NCBI RefSeq assembly: GCF_005845035.1
Contig: NZ_SPFO01000005.1
Coordinates: forward strand, 81,556-145,555
Direction: 5' to 3'
DNA: 64,000 nucleotides
DNA from: Collinsella aerofaciens
Lineage (GTDB): Bacteria > Actinomycetota > Coriobacteriia > Coriobacteriales > Coriobacteriaceae
A model generated the notes under the pieces. That model did no database searches. It was not told the DNA's origin and saw only the letters and a program-made list of their open reading frames with translations. The position numbers were made by a program, and so were the translations under genes. Shown here piece after piece: positions 42,952 through 50,693 of the stretch; positions within the stretch are counted from its first letter, which is position 1; every line of letters begins with the position of its first letter.

Positions 42952-43932
42952 TTACAGGCCGAGCATCGGCTCCAAGACGAAGAAGTACGCAAGCACCACG
43001 ATGCCCAGAACGATGCGGTAGACGCCGAAACACTTAAAGTCGTGGCGGCGGACAAAGCCCATAAGCCACTTGATGGCGATGAGCGAAACCACAAAGGCCA
43101 CAACGCAGCCCACGCCCAAAATGGCGACCTCGTTGGCGCCGAACGTGCCGCCCTTGATGAAGTACTTGACCAGCTTGAGCGCACTCGCGCCAAACATGAC
43201 AGGGATGGCCAGGAAGAACGTAAACTTAGACGCCACCGAGCGCGTGCAGCCCAAAAGCAGGCCGCCGATGATGGTGGAGCCGGAGCGCGACGTGCCCGGA
43301 ATCAGCGAAAGCACCTGGAAGCAACCGATACCCAGCGCGGTCTTCCAGCTCAGGTCCTCGAGCGTGGCGATGGAGCCAAAGTCCAGATTCTCGTCATCGT
43401 CCTCATCCTCAGCGGTAGCCGTGGCGGGCGCCGCAAAGTGCGCACCGGCGGGACGTCCGCCCGACACCACAGCACGCGAACCAAACGAACCGGCAACGGC
43501 CATTTCCTCGCGCTTGCTCGCGCGCCAGTTCTCGATCACGATAAACAGCACGCCGTACACAATGAGCGCCAGCGCCACGACGGGAGCATTGTAGAAATGC
43601 TCCTCCATCCAGTCGTTAAGCGGCAGACCGATCGCCGCAGCGGGAATGCAGCCGAGCACAATCTTGCCCCACAGCACCCAAGTGTCGCGACGGCCTTCCT
43701 TGCCCTTGCTGGGAGAAAACGGGTTAAGGTCGTAGAAGAACAGAACGCAGACGGCCAGAATGGCGCCGAGCTGAATCACGACTAGGAACATATTCCAGAA
43801 CGTCTCGCTCACGTTCATCTTGACGAACTCGTCCACCAAGATCATGTGACCGGTCGACGAAACGGGCAGCCATTCGGTGATGCCCTCGACCAGGCCCATG
43901 AAGGCAGATTTTAGAAGCTCGATGATATCCAA
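42952..43932 (-). CDS. uppP: Undecaprenyl-diphosphatase with acidic insertion
   Basis: 326 aa, integral membrane. BacA/UppP motif 1 LVEGITEWLPVSSTGHMIL and motif 2 LSLIPGTSRSGSTIIGGLLLG are intact. It recycles the cell-wall lipid carrier by dephosphorylating C55-PP. Between two membrane segments there is an extra hydrophilic stretch of about 60 residues with Ala/Pro and acidic runs (TATAEDEDDDENLDFG); the usual length is about 270. TTG 43932 is preferred, with GAGGGGG at 5 nt, and gives the standard N terminus MDIIELLKSAFMG. Confidence 0.92.
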   Translation of the reverse strand: MDIIELLKSAFMGLVEGITEWLPVSSTGHMILVDEFVKMNVSETFWNMFLVVIQLGAILAVCVLFFYDLNPFSPSKGKEGRRDTWVLWGKIVLGCIPAAAIGLPLNDWMEEHFYNAPVVALALIVYGVLFIVIENWRASKREEMAVAGSFGSRAVVSGGRPAGAHFAAPATATAEDEDDDENLDFGSIATLEDLSWKTALGIGCFQVLSLIPGTSRSGSTIIGGLLLGCTRSVASKFTFFLAIPVMFGASALKLVKYFIKGGTFGANEVAILGVGCVVAFVVSLIAIKWLMGFVRRHDFKCFGVYRIVLGIVVLAYFFVLEPMLGL

Positions 43933-44181
43933 AGGGACCCCCTCGTTAGACACCCGCCGGTAGATGTTCTGCGGACGATGCGGGCGAGGTCCCATTATCA
44001 ACCGTTGGCGGTGCGACCGCGCCTGCCCTTACCAAAAAACTCGCCCGTTCACAGAATTGCGAGCGGTCAAACCGAAATCCTTGGGTATAACTGCAACAAG
44101 GTAAAGTGTCCGGCGGCCAACGCACCCGCGCCCGCCCGACGCACGAGCCCCGCGCCCGTGCGATAGACCAAGGAGGAAACC

Positions 44182-44619
44182 ATGAACGAGGGCTACACCA
44201 AGGTATTTGTTTCACTCGACGGTACTGAGCAGCAGGATTTTGTGCTCGCACGCGCCATCAAGGTCGCCGCGAACAACGGCGCCAAGCTAATCATCGGCCA
44301 CGTTATCGATTCCACGGCACTCGAGAGCGCCAGTTCCTATCCGGTCGATCTGGTCAACGGCCTAGAGGAGGCGTTTAAGAACTCCATCGCCAAGCAGCTC
44401 GAAGAGGCTAAGGCCAATCCCGACATCCCCGAGGTCGAGGTCATGATTCGCGCCGGCCGCATTCGCGAGACGCTTAAGGACGAGATGCTCGACGTGGTTA
44501 AGCCCGACCTGGTGCTCTGCGGCGCCCGCGGCCTGTCCTCGATCAAGTATGCGCTGCTGGGTTCGATTTCGACGTTCCTGCTGCGCAATACGGACTGCGA
44601 CATCTTAGTCGTGAAGTAG
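44182..44619 (+). CDS. Universal stress protein (UspA family)
   Basis: 145 aa. Starts VFVSLDGTEQQDFVLARAIKVA. The C-terminal ATP-type loop LVLCGARGLSSIKYALLGSIS has the GxRG...GS form of nucleotide-binding Usp proteins. A soluble stress protein, role not specific. Start preceded by AAGGAGGAAACC. Confidence 0.92.
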   Translation: MNEGYTKVFVSLDGTEQQDFVLARAIKVAANNGAKLIIGHVIDSTALESASSYPVDLVNGLEEAFKNSIAKQLEEAKANPDIPEVEVMIRAGRIRETLKDEMLDVVKPDLVLCGARGLSSIKYALLGSISTFLLRNTDCDILVVK

Positions 44620-44632
44620 CGTTGCTCCCACC

Positions 44633-44725
44633 GGCCGCGGGGCCTGCGGGGTTTCCACGGGCACGTCCTCGCCGCGTTGCGGCTGCGGGATGTGCCCTTA
44701 GGAAACCCCTCCCGGCCCCGCGGCC
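44633..44725 (+). repeat. Long GC-rich hairpin behind the usp gene
   Basis: Nested stems GGCCGCGGGGCC, GGGGTTTCC and GGGCAC pair in order with GTGCCC, GGAAACCCC and GGCCCCGCGGCC, each separated by a 2-3 nt internal loop. The centre holds GCCGC-GTT-GCGGC. It starts 13 nt after the usp stop, like the manA and pcrA elements, but does not share their core. Confidence 0.7.
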
Positions 44726-44767
44726 TTCGCAGCCTTGCTTCAACGAGTTGTCTGATGGAAAAATGGC

Positions 44768-44791
44768 GTGCCGCCCCGTTTGGGGCGGCAC
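44768..44791 (+). terminator. Terminator downstream of the usp gene
   Basis: Perfect 10-bp stem GTGCCGCCCC / GGGGCGGCAC with a GTTT loop, followed by GTTTTG. A degenerate second half-copy follows. Confidence 0.6.
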
Positions 44792-44849
44792 GTTTTGTTT
44801 GGGGCGACACGTTTTTGTTATGGGGGATTCATTTGAGCCCCCATAGTTG

Positions 44850-44906
44850 TGTTCACGTTCGGGAACATAGCGCCAATTGCCTTAGCTATGTTCACGTTCG
44901 GGAACA
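44850..44906. repeat. Two direct copies of an 18-bp TGTTC/GAACA dyad
   Basis: TGTTCACGTTCGGGAACA at 44850-44867 and again, identically, at 44889-44906. Each has TGTTC and GAACA as inverted ends, and also the inner palindrome GTTCGGGAAC. Centre-to-centre distance is 39 bp. They lie between the convergent usp and histidine kinase genes; no gene starts nearby. Confidence 0.6.
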
Positions 44907-44934
44907 TTGCCGTCCGCACCGCAAGACGGCCCGA

Positions 44935-45978
44935 CTACTCGAAATATTGGAACTTGTTGGTTGAGAAGGCGAATGTTACGACGAAGCCTTCGCCCGGCTC
45001 CGATGCCGCGGTGACGTCGATGCCCATCTTGGAGCACAGGCGCGCCACCAGGTAGAGGCCGATGCCCGTTGCACGCTTGGTGGTGCGGCCGTTGTCGCCG
45101 GTAAAACCCTTCTCGAACACACGCGGCAGGTCGGCCGCGCTCACGCCGCAGCCGTTGTCCGCAACGGTAAGCTCGATGCGCTCGCTTGCCAGGCCCTCGT
45201 CCAGCAACGCGCCCGAAAACACGATCTTCGCGCCGTCCTCGCACGCATATTTAATGCTGTTCTGAATGAGCTGGCCCAGAATAAACTCGAGCCACTTCTC
45301 GTCGGTAAAGACCTCGAAGTCGAGGTTCTCGCACACCGGGGCCACATGCGCCGCAATGAGCTCGCGCGCGTTGGCTTTAATCGCGCCCGTCACCAAGGTC
45401 TTAAGGTCCCAGCGGCGAATCAGGTAGTCGCGTTCCACGACTTCCGAGCGCGCGTAGTACAGCGCTTGATCGATATAGCGCTCCACGCGGGCAATCTCGC
45501 GACCGAGGTCATCTACGCGCGACAGATCATCTTCGCTGCCGTCCAGGTTTTCCAAAATCAGATGGGCTGCCGCCAGAGGCAGCTTGGCCTCGTGGACCCA
45601 GCTCTCGATATAGTCGCGATAGTCATCGGTCTGGCGCCTGCCTTCGGCAACCTCGTCACAAGCGGCTTTGCCCACCCGGCGCAAGACCTCGTACTCGAGC
45701 TCGCCCTCGGCATAAGTCGGGCACTGCACCATCTCCTGCACCCATGCGGGGCTTTCCAGCTCCTCGGCCGCGCGCTCCAGCTGGTGCAAAAATCGACGAC
45801 GGCGCGCGTACTCGATCACGATGCCGAGCATGCCAAAGATGAAGGACACGCCAACCGCCACGACCACGATGGAAACGGGTGCGCCGGCGACCGTCAGCAC
45901 AAAGCAGCTCAGCAGCACGCCGCACGTCCACACGGCGACGGGAAGCAGCGCATCTTTAAAGAACTTGCCAAACGACAT
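44935..45978 (-). CDS. BceS-like sensor histidine kinase
   Basis: 347 aa. Two membrane helices close together at the N terminus (about residues 10-30 and 33-54) with almost no extracellular loop, as in intramembrane-sensing kinases of the Bce/Gra type. H-box DYIESWVHEAKLPLAA near residue 130, N-box LIQNSIKYA, and G-boxes VADNGCGVSAADLPRVFEKGF and TGIGLYLVARL. Usually such kinases work with an antibiotic-sensing ABC transporter; none is adjacent here. It follows its response regulator by 9 bp. Confidence 0.88.
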   Translation of the reverse strand: MSFGKFFKDALLPVAVWTCGVLLSCFVLTVAGAPVSIVVVAVGVSFIFGMLGIVIEYARRRRFLHQLERAAEELESPAWVQEMVQCPTYAEGELEYEVLRRVGKAACDEVAEGRRQTDDYRDYIESWVHEAKLPLAAAHLILENLDGSEDDLSRVDDLGREIARVERYIDQALYYARSEVVERDYLIRRWDLKTLVTGAIKANARELIAAHVAPVCENLDFEVFTDEKWLEFILGQLIQNSIKYACEDGAKIVFSGALLDEGLASERIELTVADNGCGVSAADLPRVFEKGFTGDNGRTTKRATGIGLYLVARLCSKMGIDVTAASEPGEGFVVTFAFSTNKFQYFE

Positions 45979-45987
45979 AGCCGGCCC

Positions 45988-46659
45988 CTAGACCGAATAG
46001 CCCTGGCCGCGATGCGTGGTCAAATACCCCTTGATGCCGATTTTTTCGAGCGTGGTACGCAGGCGGTTGATGTTGACGGTGAGCGTATTGTCGTCCACAA
46101 AGGCGTCGGAGTCCCACAGGTCCTGCATGATGGCCGAGCGCGAAACGATCTTGCCCGCGCGGCTCAGAAGCAGCGAGAGGATACGCAGCTCGTTTTTGGT
46201 GAGCTCGGTGCTGGTGCCCGTTTGCGTGTTGGTGACCATGGAGCGTGCGAGGTCAATCTCCAGTCCCTTGTGGACGAGCGTGCTGCGCTCGCCCGCCGCC
46301 GCGGTGCGACGCAGCAAGGCATTGATGCGCGCCACGAGCACACGGGCGCCATAGGGCTTGGGAACAAAGTCATCCGCGCCGAGCGTCATGGCCATGACCT
46401 CGTCAATCTCGGTCGCGCGCGAAGTGAGGACGATGATGGGAACCTCGGATTCGCGGCGAACCTCGTGGCAGATATGCTGGCCGTCCTTGACGGGAAGCGT
46501 GAGGTCGAGCAGCACCAGGTCGGGCGCGGCGGCGAGAATATCACGCGAGACATGCTCGAATGATTCGCATGCCTCGACCCCAAAACCCGCACGGGCAAGG
46601 ATATCGGCAAGCTCGCGACGAATGGGTTCATCGTCCTCAACGATATAGATCAGCGCCAT
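45988..46659 (-). CDS. OmpR-family response regulator, partner of the BceS-like kinase
   Basis: 223 aa. Receiver domain IYIVEDDEPIRRELADIL with the phospho-acceptor Asp in LVLLDLTLPVKDG (near residue 50) and Lys in DDFVPKPY, then a winged-helix output domain (LTKNELRILSLLLSRAGKIVSRSAIMQDLWDSDAFVDDNTLTVNINRLRTTLEKIG). ATG 46659 begins the domain cleanly; a much longer open frame upstream has no family match. Confidence 0.93.
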   Translation of the reverse strand: MALIYIVEDDEPIRRELADILARAGFGVEACESFEHVSRDILAAAPDLVLLDLTLPVKDGQHICHEVRRESEVPIIVLTSRATEIDEVMAMTLGADDFVPKPYGARVLVARINALLRRTAAAGERSTLVHKGLEIDLARSMVTNTQTGTSTELTKNELRILSLLLSRAGKIVSRSAIMQDLWDSDAFVDDNTLTVNINRLRTTLEKIGIKGYLTTHRGQGYSV

Positions 46660-46838
46660 GGATTCCGCTCCCCTCTTGGTTGTCTTGCCACCATTATGGC
46701 TGCGAAACTGCAGGTGCGCGCCACGCACGTCGCCAAGGTGACAGAACTGTTCGCGAGCGGGGGCGTTTTGTCCGCCTCGCACTCGCAGCGGTGGCGGGGA
46801 CCAAAATGATTCTTTAATCCCCGTCCCAGAAACATCAT

Positions 46839-47570
46839 TTAGCGGCGGGCGCGGAGCTTTTCGTAGCCTTCGGCGAAGAAGGCGACCGTGGCGGCGTCGG
46901 CCTCGGCGGCATCCGTCTCGGTTGCGGGGACCACGCCGTGCTCGTCGCTCACCAAGAACAGAGCGCCCTTGAGCTGCGCGGGAATGTCCACGCGCGCAAC
47001 CGGGATATCCTTGGTCTGGGCAAGCTGCTCGATGAGCGTCGCCGTGCCGCACAGGCACTCGTCCGCCGGCACCACAAAGGCAAGCGCGCCGTTGTTGACG
47101 GCGGCGAGCAGCTCGGGCGCCACGCCGGTCTCGTCGGCCTCGGAGCGCGCTTGGGCGGAGCGGGCGCGCAATGCCTTGGCCGAAGTGTCGGCCAGCGGCT
47201 CGTACTCCCCCACCGTCATGGCGGCGTTGCCGTTGATGTCGATCACCAGCATGAGCACGCCGTCGTGGGCGGTATAGTCGCCCTCGGCAAGCGACCACTC
47301 GACGTGCTGCTTGGCCCAGCTGAGCATGTTGTTCGTGAGCGGCTCGCCCTGCACTACGCGCTCGGACAGCGCGCGGATATGGCGATTGAGCATGGGTACC
47401 TTTTTATGGGACATGCGCCAACGGCAGACAAGCGCGGGCTTGTCGAGCGTGAACTTCTCGACAGCCTCCTGATTGGCGCAAAAGTCCTCGTACGCACGCT
47501 GGTCCTCGGCATTGCCAAACAGCTCGGCATCATCAATCTGGGGCATGGTCATACCTTTCGTGTTAGTCAT
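46839..47570 (-). CDS. Protein of unknown function
   Basis: 243 aa, soluble and acidic, no signal peptide. Recognisable stretches: ALVCRWRMSHKKVPMLNRHI near residue 45 and a strand-rich middle (HDGVLMLVIDINGNAAMTVGEYEPL). I do not recognise a family. Two starts are possible: 47570 (GAGG at 5 nt) or 47546 (AAAGG at 7 nt). It is downstream of the purH terminator on the same strand. Confidence 0.65.
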   Translation of the reverse strand: MTNTKGMTMPQIDDAELFGNAEDQRAYEDFCANQEAVEKFTLDKPALVCRWRMSHKKVPMLNRHIRALSERVVQGEPLTNNMLSWAKQHVEWSLAEGDYTAHDGVLMLVIDINGNAAMTVGEYEPLADTSAKALRARSAQARSEADETGVAPELLAAVNNGALAFVVPADECLCGTATLIEQLAQTKDIPVARVDIPAQLKGALFLVSDEHGVVPATETDAAEADAATVAFFAEGYEKLRARR

Positions 47571-47587
47571 TCCGTCCTCTTATACCA

Positions 47588-47622
47588 AAAAGACGGCCCT
47601 CCAAACGGAGCGGCCGTCTTTT
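47588..47622 (-). terminator. Terminator after purH
   Basis: AAAAGACGGCC / GGCCGTCTTTT with inner CTCC/GGAG, followed by T-run on the minus strand. Confidence 0.85.
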
Positions 47623-47650
47623 GCAGAGATTATTTTTCCGGCGTTCTCGA

Positions 47651-49258
47651 CTAATGGCGGAAGTGGCGGGCGCCGGTAAAGACCATCGCGATGCCGTGCT
47701 CGTTGCAGGCCTGGATGCTCTCGTCGTCGCGCTTGGAGCCGCCGGGCTGGATGATGCAGGTCACGCCGTGTGCGGCAAGCACGTCGACGTTGTCGCGGAA
47801 CGGGAAGAACGCGTCGCTTGCGCAGGCAAAGCCGCCCTTCTCCATGCCCTCGCGCTCGCAGAAGTCCTCGGCGCGCTCGCAGGCCAACAGCGCGGAATCC
47901 ACGCGGTTGGGCTGGCCCGGGCCCATGCCAATACCGGCCTTGCCCTTGGAGACAAGAATCGCGTTGGACTTAACGCCCTTGCAGACCTTCCAGGCAAACT
48001 CGAGCTCTGCCATCTCGGCATCGGTGGGCTTGCGGTCGGTGGGGAACGTGAAGGTCGCGGGGTCCTCGGTTACGTGGTCGACTTCCTGCACCAGCATGCC
48101 GCCGTCGATGGAGCGCAACTCCACCTGGGCGCCGTGGTCGACGCCGCCGGTAGCCAGTACGCGCAGGTTGGGACGCTTGGCCATGCGCTCGAGCGCCTCG
48201 GCAGTGTAGCTCGGGGCGATGATAACCTCGACGAACTGCTTGTTCTGATCGGCAAAGTGCTCAACCAGCTCATAGGGAACCTCGCGGTTGCAGGCGATGA
48301 TGCCGCCAAAGGCGCTCTTGGGATCGCAGGCGAAGGCGCGGTCGTAGGCAGCCGTGATGTCCTCGGCAACGGCGGAACCGCAGGGGTTCTGGTGCTTGAG
48401 GATTACGCAGGCCGGCTCGTCGAACTCACGGACCAGGTTCCAGGCGGCGTCGGCATCCAGATAGTTGTTGTAGCTGAGCGGCTTGCCCTGGATCTGCTCG
48501 GAGCCCACGAGCGGGAACTGCGAGCTCGCGGTGTTCTCGCAGCCCTCGGCAAAGCGGTAGACCGTGGCCTTCTGCTGAGGGTTCTCGCCATAGCGCAGGT
48601 CGTCGACCTTCTCCAGCGAGATCTCGAGCTTGGCAGAGGTGTCCGCCACGTCGCTTGCCTGGGCGGCAAGCCAACGGGAGATAGCCGTGTCGTAGGCGGC
48701 GGTGGTCTGGTAGACCTTCACCTGCAGGCGACGACGGGTGGAAAGCGTGGTGCAGCCACCGGTCTCGTGCATCTCGGCCAGGACGGCATCATAGTCAGCA
48801 GGGTCGGAAATGACGGTAACGCTCGTGGCGTTCTTGGCGGCAGAACGCAGCATGGAGGGGCCACCGATGTCGATGTGCTCGATGGCGTCCGCGAAGGTGA
48901 CCTCGGGGTTGGCGACGGTCTTCTCGAACTCGTACAGGTTGACGACGACCAGGTCGATCAGCTTAATGCCGTGCTGAGCGGCCTCCTGCATGTGCTGCTC
49001 GGAATCGCGGCGGGCCAGCAGCGCGCCATGAACCTTGGGGTGCAGGGTCTTAACGCGGCCGTCCATCATCTCGGGATAGCCCGTGAACTCCTCGATGGGG
49101 GTTACGGGAACGCCCGCGTCCTCGATGGCACGAGCCGTGCCGCCCGTAGAGATGATCTCGACGCCAAAGTCATCGACCAGCGTCCGTGCGAAATCGACGA
49201 CGCCCGTCTTATCGGTAACCGAGATCAACGCGCGTGCGATCTTCACATCAGATCCCAT
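47651..49258 (-). CDS. purH: Bifunctional AICAR transformylase / IMP cyclohydrolase
   Basis: 535 aa. The N-terminal MGS-like IMP cyclohydrolase domain starts KIARALISVTDKTGVVDFARTLVDDFGVEIISTGGTARAI. The C-terminal transformylase domain carries RYGENPQQKATVYRF, LSYNNYLDADAAW, the VILKHQNPCGSAV motif with catalytic Lys-His, and SDAFFPFRDNVD near the end. It makes the last two steps of IMP synthesis. Strong AGGAGG ribosome site. No other pur gene is in the window. Confidence 0.96.
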   Translation of the reverse strand: MGSDVKIARALISVTDKTGVVDFARTLVDDFGVEIISTGGTARAIEDAGVPVTPIEEFTGYPEMMDGRVKTLHPKVHGALLARRDSEQHMQEAAQHGIKLIDLVVVNLYEFEKTVANPEVTFADAIEHIDIGGPSMLRSAAKNATSVTVISDPADYDAVLAEMHETGGCTTLSTRRRLQVKVYQTTAAYDTAISRWLAAQASDVADTSAKLEISLEKVDDLRYGENPQQKATVYRFAEGCENTASSQFPLVGSEQIQGKPLSYNNYLDADAAWNLVREFDEPACVILKHQNPCGSAVAEDITAAYDRAFACDPKSAFGGIIACNREVPYELVEHFADQNKQFVEVIIAPSYTAEALERMAKRPNLRVLATGGVDHGAQVELRSIDGGMLVQEVDHVTEDPATFTFPTDRKPTDAEMAELEFAWKVCKGVKSNAILVSKGKAGIGMGPGQPNRVDSALLACERAEDFCEREGMEKGGFACASDAFFPFRDNVDVLAAHGVTCIIQPGGSKRDDESIQACNEHGIAMVFTGARHFRH

Positions 49259-49535
49259 GCAGTCCTCCTGTCTGGTACGCCGCCGTGCTCTGTGAGTCGG
49301 TGATACGTCGATCTGCAGCGCTCGCGCAGCGGCATTGAAAATACTGATTTAATGTAGCGCATCGAGCGCATCGATGCACCCCGCAACGGGCGCATGTGCA
49401 GAAAAAGTTTGCGAGCAGAGGGGATGGACACGGCACTGGGCACGGTGAGTTCATGGAACACAGGGGCACCATAATTTGATGCCAATGGCGTGGTAGAACT
49501 GTGCTCGATATGCATCCGCAAAAGAAAGAGGCACC

Positions 49536-50177
49536 ATGGTCTCGCGGGTTCTCTACCGACCGTTTGATACCGAAGACTTCGACGCCATCGCGCTGATTCT
49601 GCAGCAGCTTTGGCATAACAATTCGGATAACGATGAGTACAACCGCCTCGAGGCCGCGTGCGACCTCGCCTATTGCCTTTCGTCGTCGACGTTTTCACAG
49701 GTTGCGGTGATTGACGGCGAGGCGCGCGGCATTGCACTTGCACGCGCAGGACAGAACTCCGGCGTCACTATCAACGAGCATTGGATGGATACCGAACGCG
49801 TACTGCTATCGCAGATGCGTGAGCTGGAGCCTGATGCCTGCGCCGAGTATCTCTCGTTTGTGCGCGCAACCATCCGAACCAACAACCGCCTGCTCGAGAG
49901 CAGCCCGTTGCCGCACGACAACGAGGTCACGCTGCTTGCCGTGGATCGCGATGTCCATGGCCTGGGCGTTGGCACGGTTCTGCTCGATGCCGCGGTCTCG
50001 CACCTGTCCTCGCTTGGAGCGACGAGGGCGCACCTGTACACCGACTCCAACTGCTCGTGGAAGTTCTACGAGTTGCACGGCTTTAAGCGCACGGCCACGC
50101 ACCGCGCCAACCGCGAAGAGCGCCGCCACGACATGCCGCGCGAAAGCTTCCTCTACGAACTCGACCTAACAGCCTAA
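49536..50177 (+). CDS. GNAT-family N-acetyltransferase
   Basis: 213 aa. The acetyl-CoA loop is RDVHGLGVGTVLLDAAVSHL (near residue 145), preceded by the strand VTLLAVD and followed by RAHLYTDSNCSWKFYELHGFKRTATH, a typical GNAT C-terminal strand-helix pair. Substrate unknown. Start with GAGG. The 277-bp gap to purH holds only the purH leader; nothing else is seen. Confidence 0.88.
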   Translation: MVSRVLYRPFDTEDFDAIALILQQLWHNNSDNDEYNRLEAACDLAYCLSSSTFSQVAVIDGEARGIALARAGQNSGVTINEHWMDTERVLLSQMRELEPDACAEYLSFVRATIRTNNRLLESSPLPHDNEVTLLAVDRDVHGLGVGTVLLDAAVSHLSSLGATRAHLYTDSNCSWKFYELHGFKRTATHRANREERRHDMPRESFLYELDLTA

Positions 50178-50179
50178 AC

Positions 50180-50290
50180 CTGGCAGTTAGGGACGTTCCT
50201 TTTATGCCGGCACCCCGGGACACTCCTTGGCAGCAACCACACCTAGTCATTGGGGACGTTCTTAAATGACTAGTCGCTGGGGACAGTCTT
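50180..50290. repeat. GGGGACGTTC-type repeat cluster
   Basis: First unit: GGGACGTTCCTTTTATGCCG, GCA and then GGGACACTCCTTGGCA (50190-50232). It also occurs at 52760-52802. Second unit: CTAGTCATT / AATGACTAG stems (50243-50273) around GGGGACGTTCTT, then GGGGACAG. No coding. Confidence 0.6.
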
Positions 50291-50350
50291 GAGCAAAACG
50301 GCCGCCGAAGCCCTCGTTGGCATCGCCCTATAGGGGGCCTGCAAATAGCT

Positions 50351-50580
50351 GTGGTCAAAAAACATCAAATATGAGTACTGTTACCTTTTTAGCAGCAGCG
50401 CAATTCGGCTTTCTCGGGTCTCTTAGGCGTCTCGACGCGTCAGATGAACTAACGTATCTCCCCAAATGTACAATAAAATGGACTCCTAACGAGAAATAAT
50501 ATCGTTAGGAGTCCATTTTTTAGTACAAACAAATGTGACAATCTAGGCAACAGTACTCATATTTGGCATTTTTTGCCCAC
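50351..50580. repeat. ATGAGTACTG terminal-inverted-repeat element, copy C
   Basis: 230 bp. Left end GTGGTCAAAAAACATCAAAT then ATGAGTACTGTTACC. The complement of the right end is GTGGGCAAAAAATGCCAAAT then ATGAGTACTGTTGCC. Inside, a perfect hairpin (TGGACTCCTAACGA / TCGTTAGGAGTCCA with flanking A/T, about 50477-50520) could act as a terminator. No protein is encoded. Confidence 0.8.
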
Positions 50581-50693
50581 TGCCCCTTGTGCGAAGGTTC
50601 GCAGCGGAAAGCATGGCCCGTTTCGATGCACAAAAATGGGATGGATCTTCCCTGGCAACCGCCCAGAAAGATCCACCCCAAAGCAAGCGCTCG

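Noticed and set aside
46660..47298. N-terminal extension of the response regulator frame to 47298
   Set aside because: The receiver domain starts cleanly at 46659 with a ribosome site, and the extension is antisense-like Arg-rich sequence overlapping another gene.
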